Origin: Salvelinus alpinus
Taxonomy: Eukaryota > Chordata > Actinopteri > Salmoniformes > Salmonidae
NCBI RefSeq assembly: GCF_045679555.1
Contig: NC_092099.1
Span: 14,832,076-14,896,075 of the forward strand
Length of the DNA: 64,000 nucleotides
Reading direction: 5' to 3'
The translations under genes were made by a program, and so were the position numbers. Shown here piece after piece: positions 23,650 through 35,726 of this stretch; the first letter of the stretch is position 1, and each line of letters opens with the position of its first letter. The notes under the pieces were generated by a model. That model worked only from the letters and a program-made list of their open reading frames with translations. It was not told the DNA's origin and ran no database searches.

Positions 23650-24925
23650 TTTTATTATTTTACCAGGGAAGACCTATTGCGATCTAGGTCTCTAGGCAAC
23701 TCAGGTGTCTATACTTCAACAGCAAAGTTAGATAAGACGGAAGTTTATGAAGTGGGGCCTTGTAAACAAAAAGATAGTAAAATGTAGAGATCTACGGGTC
23801 TTTAGCGAAGTCCAGGCAACTTTTTGATACAGGGTGCAGTGATTAGTATCAAAACGGTCACCTGTAAAAAAGGGTGATACCTAGTCAGTTGTACAACTGA
23901 ATGCCATCAACTGAAATGTGTCTTCCGCATTTAACCAAACCCCTCTGAATCAGAGAGGTGCGGAGGGCTGCCTTAATCGACATCCAGGTCTTCGTCGCCA
24001 GGGGAACAGTGGGTTAACTGCCTTGCTCAGAGGAAGGGCACTATGGTAGATGGCATCCAAAGGTTTAAGCGTAGTAGCAGCTGTACTTTGATAAATAATA
24101 TCACCATAATCAAGAACATATAAAAAGGTTGACGAAATAATCTACTTCCAACTGCTTAGAGAAAGGCACGATCTGTTTCTGTAGAAAAAGCCAACTTTAA
24201 ATCTTAGCTTATTTACATAATTGTGCACTCTCCTCAAACAATAGCATGATATTCTTGCACTGTAATAGCTACTGTAAATTGGACAGTGCAGGTAGATTAA
24301 CAAGAATTTAAACTTTCTGCCAATATCAGATATGTCTGTCCTGGGAATTGTTTTAGTTTCTTACAACCTGATGGTAATCACATTAGCCTACGTTAGCTCA
24401 ACCGTCCTGCGGGGGGGTCACCGATCTTGTAGAGGCAGCTCATCTATATGTTTTTATACATCAAATTCATATTCATTCAGAAGTATTTATGAGCGGGAAC
24501 ATGTTCAATTGGAGAACCATCTAATGAATGAACATGTAGATCATTTGAAACATTCTTGCTAGAGTTTTGCCCGTGTTAAGCAAAAGTTTTGAAATCAGCA
24601 AGGGATTCCTGACTGTAGTTTTGACACAGCCGGATCAACAATCAGGGCAATAGCATACATAATAGTACCAACCACATATACTGTATATGAAGTACATTTT
24701 TTTTACAGATTGATCAATGGTGTTTATATGAATAGTGACGAGAACAGGTCCCAAAATTGACCCCTGTTTATGCACTTCAAGAAATTCAGACTTAACCCCA
24801 TCAATCACGATGACCGAAGTTCTCTCACTAAGCTAACCATGAACAGGTGTCAGTGTGCAGGCCTATAAAAGACAACTTATCCAATAAAATAGCATTATCA
24901 ACAGTATCAAACGTTTTTAACAGGG
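23650..24925 (-). mobile_element. LINE reverse-transcriptase fragment, antisense
   Basis: Minus-strand conceptual pieces show RT landmarks in order: TFDTVDNAILLDKLSFIGLH near 24895-24840, QGSILGPVLVTIHIN near 24760, then DHLHVHSLDG-type and KYLGI-type segments towards lower coordinates. Many stops are present, and a SINE (23868-24030) interrupts it. It probably belongs with the fragment at 31680-32100. Confidence 0.6.
23868..24030 (-). mobile_element. tRNA-derived SINE, truncated, antisense
   Basis: It has the tail 'cctagtcagttgtacaactg' and core 'tgcggagggctgccttaatc' of the family at 12178-12425. The head is missing. Confidence 0.72.
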
Positions 24926-24944
24926 CCTCCCGAGTGGCGCATCT

Positions 24945-25245
24945 ATCAAAGGCCAGTCCCTCCTGCAGCAAGCATCCCCACAACATGATGCTGCCACCCC
25001 CGTGCTTCACGGTTGGGATGTTGTTCTTCGGCTTGCAAGCCTCCCTCTTTTTCCTCCAAACATAGCGATGGTCATTATGGCCAAACAGTTCTATTTTTAT
25101 TTCATCAGACCAGAGGACATTTCTCCAAAAAGTACAATATTTGTCCCCATGTGCAGTTGCAAACCGTAGTCTGGCTTTTTTATGGCGGTTTTGGAGCAGT
25201 GGCTTCTTCCTTGCTGAGCGGCCTTTCAGGTTATACCAATATAGG
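24945..25245 (-). mobile_element. Tc1-like transposase fragment, antisense
   Basis: On the minus strand it reads KGRSARKKPLL.., VLWSDEIKIELFGHND and VKHGGGSIMLWG, the middle of a Tc1 transposase with the first catalytic Asp. The remainder is absent. It directly abuts the L2 LINE at 25266, with a stub of a tRNA-Leu-like SINE on the other side (24922-24945). Confidence 0.8.
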
Positions 25246-25247
25246 AG

Positions 25248-27266
25248 TTGTTTTACATTTGTCATAAGAAACTAGCTCCCTGGTATACAGAAAATACCCG
25301 AGTTCTGAAGCAAGCTTCCAGAAAATTGGAACGGAAATGGCGCCACACCAAACTGGAAGTCTTCCGACTAGCTTGGAAAGACAGTACCGCGCAGTATCGA
25401 AGAGCCCTCACTGCTGCTCGATCATCCTACTTTTCCAACTTAATTGAGGAAAATAAGAACAATCCAAAATTTATTTTTGATACTGTCGCAAAGCTAATTA
25501 AAAAGCAGCATTCCCCAAGTGAGGATGGCTTTCACTTCAGCAGTAATAAATTCATGAACTTCTTTGAGGAAAAGATCATGATCATTAGAAAGCAAATTAC
25601 GGACTCCTCTTTAAATCTGCGTATTCCTCCAAAGCTCAGCTGTCCTGAGTCTGCACAACTCTGCCAGGACCTAGGATCAAGAGAGACACTTAATAGTTTT
25701 AGTACTATATCTCTTGACACAATGATGAAAATAATCATGGCCTCTAAACCTTCAAGCTGCATACTGGATCCTATTCCAACTAAACTACTGAAAGAGCTGC
25801 TTCATGTGCTTGGCCCTCCTATGTTGAACATAATAAACGTCTCTCTATCCACCGGATGTGTACCAAACTCACTAAAAGTGGCAGTAATAAAGCCTCTCTT
25901 GAAAAAGCCAAACCTTGACCCAGAAAATATAAAAAACTATCGGCCTATATCAAATCTTCCATTCCTTTCAAAGATTTTAGAAAAAGCTGTTGCGCAGCAA
26001 CTCACTGCCTTCCTGAAGACAAACAATGTATACGAAATGCTTCAGTCTGGTTTTAGACCCCATCATAGCATTGAGACTGCACTTGTGAAGGTGGTAAATG
26101 ACCTTTTAATGGCGTCAGACCGAGGCTCTGCATCTGTCCTCGTGCTCCTAGACCTTAGTGCTGCCTTTGATACCATCGATTACCACATTCTTTTGGAGAG
26201 ATTGGAAACCCAAATTGGTCTACACGGACAAGTTCTGGCCTGGTTTAGATCTTATCTGTCGGAAAGATATCAGTTTGTCTCTGTGAATGGTTTGTCCTCT
26301 GACAAATCAACTGTACATTTCGGTGTTCCTCAAGGTTCCGTTTTAGGACCACTATTGTTTTCACTATATATTTTACCTCTTGGGGATGTCATTCGAAAAC
26401 ATAATGTTAACTTTCACTGCTATGCGGATGACACACAGCTGTACATTTCAATGAAACATGGTGAAGCCCCAAAATTGCACTCGCTAGAAGCCTGTGTTTC
26501 AGACATAAGGAAGTGGATGGCTGAAAACTTTCTACTTTTAAACTCGGACAAAACAGAGATGCTTGTTCTAGGTCCCAAGAAACAAAGAAATCTTCTGTTA
26601 AATCTGACAATTAATCTTGATGGTTGTAAAGTCGTCTCAAATAAAACTGTGAAGGACCTCGGCATTACTCTGGACCCTGATCTCTCTTTTGACGAACATA
26701 TCAAGACTGTTTCAAGGACAGCTTATTTCCATCTACGTAACATTGCAAAAATCAGAAATGTTCTGTCCAAGAATGATGCAGAAAAGTTAATCCATGCTTT
26801 TGTTACTTCTAGGTTGGACTACTGCAATGCTCTACTTTCCGGCTACCCGGATAAAGCACTAAATAAACTTCAGTTAGTGCTAAATAAGGCTGCTAGAATC
26901 CTGACTAGAACCCAAAAATTTGATCATATTACTCCAGTGCTAGCTTCCCTACACTGGCTTCCTATTAAGGCAAGGGCTGATTTCAATGTTTTACTGTTAA
27001 CCTACAAAGCGTTACATGGGCTTGCTCCTACCTATCTTTCTGAGTTGGTCCTGCCGTACATACCTACACGTACGCTACGGTCACAAGACGCAGGCCTCCT
27101 AATTGTCCCTAGAATTTCTAAGCAAACAGCTGGAGGCAGGGCTTTCTCCTATAGATCTCCATTTTTATGGAATGGTCTGCCTACCCATGTGAGAGACGCA
27201 GACTCGGTCTCAACCTTTAAGTCTTTACTGAAGACTCTTCATCTCTTCAGGAGGTCATATGATTGA
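25248..27266 (+). CDS. L2-clade LINE reverse transcriptase (5'-truncated ORF2, open)
   Basis: A 672-codon frame without a stop. The first residues come from flanking DNA, and LINE homology starts at about 25266. In order: a charged linker (about 10-130), [13 protein letters not shown] (about 172), [47 protein letters not shown] (palm, about 304-323), [17 protein letters not shown], the catalytic YADD at residues 392-395, and a C-terminal domain with [14 protein letters not shown] and [16 protein letters not shown]. The protein would prime reverse transcription of the element's RNA at a nicked target. The upstream endonuclease domain is missing, so this copy is not autonomous. The intact frame suggests recent insertion. 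Confidence 0.9.
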   Translation: MFYICHKKLAPWYTENTRVLKQASRKLERKWRHTKLEVFRLAWKDSTAQYRRALTAARSSYFSNLIEENKNNPKFIFDTVAKLIKKQHSPSEDGFHFSSNKFMNFFEEKIMIIRKQITDSSLNLRIPPKLSCPESAQLCQDLGSRETLNSFSTISLDTMMKIIMASKPSSCILDPIPTKLLKELLHVLGPPMLNIINVSLSTGCVPNSLKVAVIKPLLKKPNLDPENIKNYRPISNLPFLSKILEKAVAQQLTAFLKTNNVYEMLQSGFRPHHSIETALVKVVNDLLMASDRGSASVLVLLDLSAAFDTIDYHILLERLETQIGLHGQVLAWFRSYLSERYQFVSVNGLSSDKSTVHFGVPQGSVLGPLLFSLYILPLGDVIRKHNVNFHCYADDTQLYISMKHGEAPKLHSLEACVSDIRKWMAENFLLLNSDKTEMLVLGPKKQRNLLLNLTINLDGCKVVSNKTVKDLGITLDPDLSFDEHIKTVSRTAYFHLRNIAKIRNVLSKNDAEKLIHAFVTSRLDYCNALLSGYPDKALNKLQLVLNKAARILTRTQKFDHITPVLASLHWLPIKARADFNVLLLTYKALHGLAPTYLSELVLPYIPTRTLRSQDAGLLIVPRISKQTAGGRAFSYRSPFLWNGLPTHVRDADSVSTFKSLLKTLHLFRRSYD

Positions 27267-28430
27267 GTGTAGTCTGGCCCAGGAGTGTGAAGGTGAACGG
27301 AAAGGCTCTGGAGCAACGAACCGCCCTTGCTGTCTCTGCCTGGCCGGTTCCCCTCTCTCCACTGGGATTCTCTGCCTCTAACCCTATTACAGGGGCTGAG
27401 TCACTGGCTTACTGGTGTTCTTTCATGCCGTCCCTAGGAGGGGTGCGTCACTTGAGTGGGTTGAGTCACTGACGTGATCTTCCTGTCTGGGTTGGCGCCC
27501 CCCCTTGGTTTGTGCCGTGGCGGAGATCTTTGTGGGCTATACTCGGCCTTGTCTCAGGATAGTAAGTTGGTGGTTGAAGATATCCCTCTAGTGGTGCGGG
27601 GCTGTGCTTTGGCAAAGTGGGTGGGGTTATATCCTTCCTGTTTGGCCCTGTCCGGGGGTATCATCAGATGGGGCCACAGTGTCTCCTGACCCCTCCTGTC
27701 TCAGCCTCCAGTATTTATGCTGCAGTAGTTTATGTGTCGGGGGGCTAGGGTCAGTTTGTTATATCTGGCGTACTTCTCCTGTCTTATCCGGTGTCCTGTG
27801 TGAATTTAAGTATGCTCTCTCTAATTCTCTCCTTCTCTCTTTCTTTCTCTCTCTCGGAGGACCTGAGCCCTAGGACCATGCGTCAGGACTACCGGGCATG
27901 ATGACTCCTTCCTGTCCCCAGTCCACCTGGCCTTGCTGCTGTTCCAGTTTCAACTGTTCTGCCTGCGGCTATGGAACCCTGACCTGTCCACCGGACGTGC
28001 TACCTGTCCCAGACCTGCTGTTTTCAACTCTCTAGAGACCGCAGGAGCGGTAGAGATACTCTTAATGATCGGCTATGAAAAGCCAACTGACATTTACTCC
28101 TGAGGTGCTGACTTGCTACACCCTCGATAACTTCTGTGATTATTATTATTTGACCATGCTGATCATTTATGAACATTTGAACATCTTGACCATGTTCTGT
28201 TATAATCTCCACCCTGCACAGCCAGAAGAGGACTGGCCACCCCTCATAGCCTGGTTCCTCTCTAGGTTTCTTCCTAGGTTTTGGCCTTTCTAGGGAGTTT
28301 TTCCTAGCGACCGTGCTTCTACACCTGCATTGCTTGCTGTTTGGGGTTTTAGGCTGGGTTTCTGTACAGCACTTCGAGATATTAGCTGATGTACGAAGGG
28401 CTATATAAAATAAATTTGATTTGATTTATT
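25266..28430 (+). mobile_element. L2-type LINE, 5'-truncated, with complete 3' end
   Basis: The reverse transcriptase frame is followed by about 1.1 kb of 3' UTR ending 'gatgtacgaagggctatata' and '(aaataaa)tttgatttgattt'. The same tail is seen as a fragment at 58247-58390. It sits between two Tc1-type relics. Confidence 0.88.
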
Positions 28431-28435
28431 TGATT

Positions 28436-29008
28436 TACTGTGGCTATAGATACTTTTGTACCTGCTTCCTCCAGCATCTTCACAAGGCCCTTTGCTGTTG
28501 TTCTGGGATTGATTTGCACTTTTTGCACCAAAGTACATTCATCTCTAGGAGACAGAACGCGTCTCCTATCTGAGCGGTGTGATGGCTGTGTGGTCCCATG
28601 GTGTTTATACTTGTGTACTATTGTTTGTACAGATGAACGTGGTACCTTCACGCATTTGGAAATTGCTCCCAAGGATGAACCAGACTTGTGGAGGTCTACA
28701 ATTTATTTTCTGAGGTCTTGGCTGATTTCTTTTTATTTTCCCATGATGTCAAGCAAAGAGGCACTGACTTTGAAGGTAGGCCTTGAAATAAATCCATGGG
28801 TACTCCTCCAATTGACTCAAATTATGTCAATTAGCCTATCATAAGCTTCTAAAGCCATGACATAATTTTCTGGAATTTTCCAAGCTGTTTAAAGGCACTG
28901 TCAACTTAGTGTATGTAAACTTCTGACCCACTGGAATTGTGATACAGTGAATTATAATTGAAATAATCTGTCTGTAAACAATTGTTGGAAACATTACTTG
29001 TGCCATGC
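28436..29008 (-). mobile_element. Tc1-like transposon fragment, antisense
   Basis: Minus-strand pieces read MGAISKCVKVPRSSVQTIVHKYK.., a helix-turn-helix region. The end sequence near 28905-29008 ('gtatgtaaacttctgaccca', 'ctgtaaacaattgttggaaa') matches, reversed, the fragment at 34018-34236. The catalytic half is missing. Confidence 0.75.
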
Positions 29009-29009
29009 T

Positions 29010-31660
29010 TTATGATTAATGACTCATGGTGTAATCATAACAACATACAGGAACTCAAGTCCTTCTGCTCACCCGATCTAGAATTCCTTACAATCAAGTG
29101 CCGGCCATTTTACCTACCAAGAGAATTCTCGTCAGTTATAGTCACAGATGTGTACATTCCCCCTCAAGCAGACACCAAGACGGCCATCAAGGATCTTCAC
29201 TGGACTATATGCAAACTGGAAACCATACATCCTGAGGCTACATTTATTGTAGCTGGGTTTTTTAACAAAGCAAATTTGAGAACAAGTCTACCTAAATTCT
29301 TTCAGCATATTGATTGCACAATGTGCATGCACAACACCCTCGACCACTGCTACTCTAACTTCCACAATGCATACAAAGTCCTCCCCCGCCCTCCCTTCGG
29401 GCAAATCGGACCACGACACCATTTTGCTCCTTCCGTCTTATAAGCAAAAACTCAGGATGTACCAGTGACGAGAACCATTCAACGCTGATCCGACCAATCG
29501 GAAGCCAAGCTTCAAGATTGTTTTGATCACGCGGACTGGAATATGTTCCGGTCAGCCTCCGAGAACAACATCGACCTATAGGCTGGCTCACTGAGCGTGA
29601 TTATAAAGAAGTGCATTGAAGCTGATGTACCCACTGTGACTATTAAAACCTACCCTAACCAGAAACCGTGGATGGATGGTGGCATTTGCGCAAAACTGAA
29701 AGCGATCCACCGCATTCAACCATGGAAAGATGTCTTGGAATATGTCTGAATATAAACAGTGTAGCTATTCCCTCCGTAAGGCAAGCAAAATGCCAGTACA
29801 GGGACAAGGTGGAGTCGCAATTCAACGGCTCAGACACGAGACGTATGTGTGTAGGGTCTACAGGAAATCACAGACTACAAAAATAAATCCAGCCACGTCA
29901 CGGACACCAACATCACGCTTCCAGACAAACTTAACACTTTCTTTGCCCACTTTGAGGATAATACAGTCCAACCGTTGCTGCACGCTAACAAGTACTGCGC
30001 CCAGAAGGCATCCCTAGCCGCGCCCTCAAAGCATGCACAGACCAGCTGGCTGGTGTGTTTACGGACATATTCAAATCGCTCCCTATCCCAGTCTGTTGTC
30101 CCCACATGCTTCAAGATGGCTACCATTGTTCTTGTACCCAAGAAGGCAAAGATAACTGAACTAAATGACTACCGCCCCGTAGCACTCACTTCTGTCATCA
30201 TGAAGTGCTTCAAATGACTAGTCAAGGATCATATCACCTTCACCTTACCGGCCACCCTAGACCCACTTCAGTTTGCATACCGCCCCAACAGGTTCACAGA
30301 CGACGCAATCGCCATCACACTGCCCTATCCCATCTGGACAAAAGGAATACCTACTGTATGTAAGAATACTGTTCATTGACTACAGCTCAGCATTCAACAC
30401 CATAGTATCCTCCAAGCTCATCATCAAGCTGGAGGCCCGGGGTCTCAACCCCACCCTGTGCAATTGGGTCCTGGACTTTGACAGGCCGCCCCCAGGTGGT
30501 GAAGGTAGGAAACAACATCTCCACTTTGCTGACCCTCAACACTGGGGCCCCAAAAGGGTGCGTGCTCAGCCCCCTCCAGTACTCCTTGTTCACCCACGAC
30601 TGCATGGCCATGCACGCCTCCAACTCAATCATCAAGTTTGCAGATGACACAACAGTAGTGGGCTTGATTACCAACAACGATGAGACAGCCTTCAGGGAGG
30701 AGGTGAGGGTGTTGTGTCAGGAAAACAACCTCTCCATCAACAAAATGAAGGCGCTGATCGTGGACTTCAGGAAACAGCAGAGGGAGCAGCCCCCTATCCA
30801 CATCGAAGGGACAGCAGTGGAGAAGGTGGAAAGTTAAGTTCCTCGGCGTACACATCACGGACAAAATGAAATGGTCCACCCACACAGACAGTGTGGTGAA
30901 GAAGGAAGGCTGAAGAAATGTGGCTTGTCACCTAAAACCCTACCAAACTTTTACAGATGCACAATCGAGAGCATCTTGTCAGGCTATGTCACAGCCTGGT
31001 ACGGCAACTGCACCGTCCTCAACCACAAGGCTCTCTAGAGGGTGTTGCGGTCTACACAACGAATCACCGGGGGCAAACTACCCGCCCTCCATGACACCTA
31101 CAGCACCCGATGTCACAGGTAGGCCAAAAAGATCATCAAGGACATCATCCACCCAAGCCACTGCCTGTTCACACCACTACCATCCAGAAGGCGAGGTCAG
31201 TACATGTGCATCAAAGCTGGGACCGAGAGACCTAAAAACAGTTTCTATCTCAAGGCCATCAGACTGCTAAACAGCAATCACTAACTCAGAGAGGCTGCTG
31301 CCTACATTGAGACCCAGTCACTGGCCACTTCAATAAATGGATCAGTAGTCACTTTATACAATGTACTCTAAATAATGCCACTTTAATAATGTTTACATAT
31401 CTTACATTACTCATATCACATGTATATACTGTATTTTATAACATCTATTGCACTTTGCCTATGCCGCTCATCCATATACTTACATGTACATATTCTCATT
31501 CACCCCTTTAGATGTGTGTGTATTAGATAGTTGTTGGTGAATTGTTAGATTACTCGTTAGATATTACTGCAATGTCAGAACTAGAAGCACAAGCATTTCG
31601 CTACACTCACATTAACATCTGCTTACCATGTGTATGTGACAAATAAAATTGATTTTATTT
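29010..31660 (+). mobile_element. LINE copy with endonuclease and RT regions, decayed
   Basis: A plus-strand endonuclease-type segment (about 29050-29440) includes FLTIKCRPFYLPREFSS, VYIPPQADT, ATFIVAGFFNKANL and LDHCY. RT pieces follow: PTCFKMATIVLVPKKAKI (about 30105), [13 protein letters not shown] (about 30370), [16 protein letters not shown] (about 30545) and [10 protein letters not shown] (30637 on). The 3' tail at 31320-31660 is the same as at 1-345. Several frameshifts and stops separate the pieces. The clade is uncertain. Confidence 0.8.
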
Positions 31661-31679
31661 AAATAAAAAATGTGGGTTA

Positions 31680-32100
31680 TTGAGCCAACAATGATGGGCG
31701 CTGCACTCTTAAGCAGATCTGGATCCAATTGGTTGGCCCCTGTGGATTTCTTGTTGTCTATTGCTTGCAAAGCATCCAGGACTTATTTTTCTGTAAATAA
31801 CCTAAAAGAAAAGCTTTGACTATCATTTCTCTGGTCATTCAGCAAGTTTCCCCTATCAGCAACCAGCCCAGTATCATTGTGAATAGGCTTAAAAGTTATT
31901 TCAAAGCGATAAAATGGTGATTAAATGCATCAATGATGGAATTTTTTTCCATAATGAGGCCAGTGTCTGGCCTAACTGAAGTTTGCAAAGTTCCTCTTTT
32001 TGATGACACGGGGCTGAAATATTAGTATTCTCACATCTCTAACACAAAACAACTGGGCAATGGTCACTAATGGCCTGGGGCGAAGACAAGAGTATAAACA
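31680..32100 (-). mobile_element. LINE linker fragment, antisense
   Basis: The minus strand reads ALQAIDNKKSTGANQLDPDLLKSAAPII, a segment that in LINEs lies just upstream of the RT palm, preceded by KKRNFANFS. It could be the upstream half of the RT fragment at 23650-24925, now separated by later insertions. Confidence 0.55.
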
Positions 32101-32133
32101 TATTTTGGGATGTGCATATTGACGGGAACTGGA

Positions 32134-32531
32134 TGTCAGGCGGTGGGTGTAGCTGGTGCATGAAGTCAGGCGCAGGAGAGTAGAGATAAGTGAACAATGC
32201 ACTTTAATAAAGGCAAATGCACAAAGTAACATACCCAATGTGCGAACAAAAATAATGGTTGCCACTAAACACAGGTGAAACAGCACCCGGGAATAAACCA
32301 GCCGGAAACGTACCGACCTAACAAATAAACAATCACGCACAAAGACATGGGGGAAACAGAGGGCTAAATACACAACACATAATGAGGGAAATTAAACCAG
32401 GTGTGTGGGAAAACAAGACAACACAAATGGAAAATGAAAAATGGATCAGCGATGGCTAGACGACCGGCGACGTCGACCGCCGAACACCACCCGAACAAGG
32501 AGAGGCATCGACTTCGGCAAAAGTCGTGACA
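32134..32531 (-). repeat. Gypsy-type LTR (3' LTR of a 5'-truncated element)
   Basis: On the minus strand it opens TGTCACGAC and closes CCGCCTGACA, and contains an AATAAA-like motif (tttattaaagtgc). The adjacent plus-strand 'gtaccccccctt' gives a minus-strand purine tract abutting the LTR. No second LTR was found nearby. Confidence 0.8.
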
Positions 32532-32893
32532 GTACCCCCCCTTGACGCCCGGCTCCAGCAGCGCGCCGACAACGGCCTCGGGGACGACCCGGAGGGCGAG
32601 GCGCAGGGTGATCCGGACGAAGACGGTGGAACTCCCGCAGCATTGAAGGGTCCAACACGTCCTCCACCGGAACCCAGCATCTCTCCTCCGGACCATACCC
32701 CTCCCAGTCCATGAGGTACTGAAGGCCCCTCGCCCAATGTCTCGAATCCAGTATGGAACGAACGTAGTACGCCGGGGCCCCCTCAATGTCCAGAGGGGGC
32801 GGAGGAACCTCCCGCACCTCAGACTCCTGGAGCGGGCCAGCCACCACTGGCCTGAGGAGAGACACATGGAACGAGGGGTTAATGCGGTAAACA
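32532..32893 (-). mobile_element. Gypsy (chromovirus) integrase C-terminus
   Basis: Coding remnant of the last roughly 100 residues of pol: the end of the integrase core linker ([11 protein letters not shown]) and a chromodomain. It is directly followed on the minus strand by the purine tract and LTR. Upstream gag-pol is absent, replaced by the DNA transposon at 32894. Confidence 0.82.
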
Positions 32894-33765
32894 TGCTCAA
32901 TGGGTGACATGTCTGCAGACCATGGAAGAACTGGGACATTTGTAGCTTCCAGGAACTGTGTACAGATCCTTGCGACATGGGGCTGTGCATTATCATGCTG
33001 AAACCTGAGGTGATGGCGGCGGATTAATGGCATGACAATGGGCCTCAGGATCACATCACGGTATTTCTGTGCATTCAAATTGCCATCGATAAAACGCAAT
33101 TGTGTTTGTTGTCCGTAGCTTATGCCTGCCCATACCATAACCCCACCACCACCATGGGGTACTTTGTTCACAACGTTGAGTTCAGCAAACCGCTCGCCGC
33201 CACAACGCCATGCACACTGTCTGCCATCTGCCCGGTACAGTTGAAACCGGGATTCATCCGTGAAGAGCACACTTCTCCAGCGGTCCAGTGGCCATCGACG
33301 GTGAGCATTTACCCACTGAAGTCCGTTACGACGCCAAACTACAGTCAGTTCAAGACCATGGTGAGGACGACGAGCACGCAGATGAGCTTCCCCGAGATGG
33401 TTTCTGACAGTTTATGCAGAAATTCTTCGGTTGTGCAAATCCTTAGTTTCATCAGCAGTCCAGGTGGCTGATCTCAGACAGTAAAGAAGCTGGATGTGGA
33501 GGTTCTGTGCTGGCGTGGTTACATGTGGTCTGCGGTTGTGAGGCCGGTTGGACGTACTGTCAAATTCTCTAAAACGACATTGGAGGCGGATTATGGTAAA
33601 GAAATGAACATTCAATTCTCTGGCAACAGATCTGGTGGACTGTTGCCAGAGAACTGCAGTCAGCGTGCCAATTACATGCTTCCTCAAAACATGAGACATC
33701 TGTGGCATTGTGTTGTGTGACAAAACTGCACATTTTAGAATGGCCCCAGCACAAGTTGCATCTGT
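32894..33765 (-). mobile_element. DNA transposon body of the 'ctgaacaaaaatataaa' family
   Basis: Nucleotide sequence around 'catgctcaatgggtgacatg' and 'atggcatgacaatgggcctc' is shared with the copy at 39042-40165. Neither terminal repeat is present here, so both ends are truncated. Confidence 0.75.
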
Positions 33766-34017
33766 AGGGAATCGAACCACTCGATTTCGTCCTTACGTTA
33801 TATCGGCTTTGAACACGTCACCCTCCCTAGGAGAGGGGTTGACCTCGATAATTTATTGTTTGAATGAGAGGCTGCCTGGATCTTTAATTTAAAGACCCAT
33901 GCTCCTTTCGGTCTCAACGTAGACTTTGATCTGAAGCCATTCCTGTGAGTATTGTGATTTTGCTATTCATTGCAAAATGTTTGTAGGCCTATGTAGCCAA
34001 GTTGTATCTATGATCTA

Positions 34018-34236
34018 CAGTTGAAGTCGGAAGTTTACAAACACTTAGGTTGGAGTCATTAAAACTCATTTTTTAACCACTCCACAAATTTCTTGTTAAC
34101 AACTATAGTTTTGGCAAGTCGGTTAGGACATCTACTTTGTGCATGACACAAGTAATTTTTCCAACAATTGTTTACAGGCAGATTATTTCACTGTATCACA
34201 GTTCCAGTGGGTCAGACGTTTACATACACTAAGTAA
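34018..34236 (+). mobile_element. Tc1-like element end fragment
   Basis: Begins 'cagttgaagtcggaagttta' after a TA-containing flank and runs to 'gtcagacgtttacatacact'. It is the reverse-orientation partner of the end seen at 28905-29008. It is abruptly joined to a different Tc1 family at 34237. Confidence 0.7.
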
Positions 34237-35668
34237 CCAAAAGATTCTTATATTTTATATTTGAGATTCAAATTAGCCACCTTTTACCTTGATGACAGCT
34301 TTGCACACTCTTGGCATTTTCTCAACCAGCTTCATGAGGTAGTCACCTGGAATGCATTTCAATTAACAGGTGTGCCTTGTTCCAAGTTAATTTGTGGAAA
34401 TTCTTTCCTTCTTACTGTGTTTGAGCCAATCAGTTGTGTTGTGACAAGGTAGGGTTGGTATACAGAAGATAGCCCATTTTGGTAAAAGACCAAGTCCATA
34501 TTATGGCAAGAACAGCCCAAATAAGCCAATAGAAACGACCGTCCATCATTACTAAGAGAGTGAAGGTCAGTCAATCTGGGAAAATTTCAATAACTTTTAA
34601 AGTTTCTTCATGTGCAGTCACAAAAAACATCAAGTGCTATGATGAAACTGGCTCTCATGAGGACCGCCACAGGAAAGGAAGACCCAGAGTTACCTCTGCT
34701 GCAGAGGGTAAATTCATTAGAGTTACCAGCCTCAGATTGCAGCCAAAATAAATGCTTCACAGAGAACAAGTAACAGACACATCTCAACATCAACTGTTCA
34801 GAGGAGGCTTTGCTGGAAAGAAACCCCTTCTAAAAGGACACCAATAATAATAAGAGACTTGCTTGGGCCAAGAAACACGACCAATAGACATTAGACCATT
34901 GGAAATCTGTCCTTTGGTCTGTTGAGTCCAAATTTGAGATTTTTGGTTCCAACCGTTGTGTCTTTGTGAGAGACGCAGAGTAGGTGAACGGATGATCTCC
35001 GCATGTGTGGTTTCCACCGCAAAGCAAGGAGGAGGTGGTGTGATGGTGTGGGGGTGCTTTGCTGGTGACACTGTCTGTGATTTATTTAGAATTCGAGGCA
35101 CACTTAACCAGCATGGCTACCACAGCCTTCTGCAGCAATACGCCATCCCATCTGGTTTGCGCTTAGTGGGACTATTATTTGTTTTTCAACAGGACATGGA
35201 CCCAACACACCTCCAGGCTGTGTAAGGGCTATTTGACCAAGAAGGAGAGTGATGGAGTGCTGCATCAGATGACCTGGCATCCACAATCACCTGACCTCAA
35301 CCCAATTGAGATGGTTTGAGATGAGTTGGACCACAGAGTGAAGGAAAAGCAGGCAACAAATGCTCAGCATATGTGGGAACTCCTTCAAGACTGTTGGAAA
35401 GGCATTCCAGGTTAAGCTGGTTGAGAGAATGCCAAGAGTGTGCAAAGCTGTCAAGGCAAAGGGTAGCTACTTTCTAGAAACTAAAATATATTTTGATTTG
35501 TTTAACACTTTTTTGGTTAATACATGATTCCATATGTGTTTACATTTACATTTACATTTAAGTCATTTAGTTTAGATGTCTTCAATATCATTCTACAATG
35601 TAGAACATTTTTAAAATAAAGAAAACCCTTGAATGAGTAGGTGTGTCCATACTTGACTGGTACTGTAT
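34237..35668 (+). mobile_element. Tc1-type transposon, decayed transposase
   Basis: Plus-strand pieces in order: ISITFKVSSCAVTKNIKCYDETGSHEDR (DNA-binding, about 34590), FGLLSPNLRF..-like DDE region near 34915, [19 protein letters not shown] (34999), FQQDMDPTHLQAV (35186) and an LNPIEMV block (35300). Stops and frameshifts break it repeatedly. The right end is 'tacttgactggtactgta'. A stray 'tttacatttacatttaca' repeat lies near 35540. Confidence 0.78.
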
Positions 35669-35726
35669 ATTTTTTAAATATTTTTACATATTTATACGGC
35701 TGAGCTTATAAATATGTTGCTCATTT

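Larger units (their letters stand above)
32446..33780 (-). pseudogene. Chimeric frame: Tc1/mariner-type transposase joined to chromodomain integrase tail
   Basis: One minus-strand frame runs 33780 to 32446 with a single stop (TAA, 33412-33414). The part before the stop has a DNA-binding region (QQSTRSVARELNVHFF..). After it come FTDESRFQL (first Asp), [11 protein letters not shown] (second Asp) and MSPIEHV (Glu), the DDE triad. At about 32893 the frame passes without a gap into [16 protein letters not shown] and a chromodomain ([10 protein letters not shown].., [18 protein letters not shown]), typical of gypsy chromovirus integrase. It then reads through the purine tract into the LTR. I infer fusion by insertion or recombination of two dead elements rather than a working gene. 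The stop and the lack of a promoter argue against expression. Confidence 0.75.

Noticed and set aside
28982-29443. Host exonuclease/endonuclease-like gene
   Set aside because: It is the endonuclease domain of a LINE, continuous with RT pieces and the LINE tail downstream.
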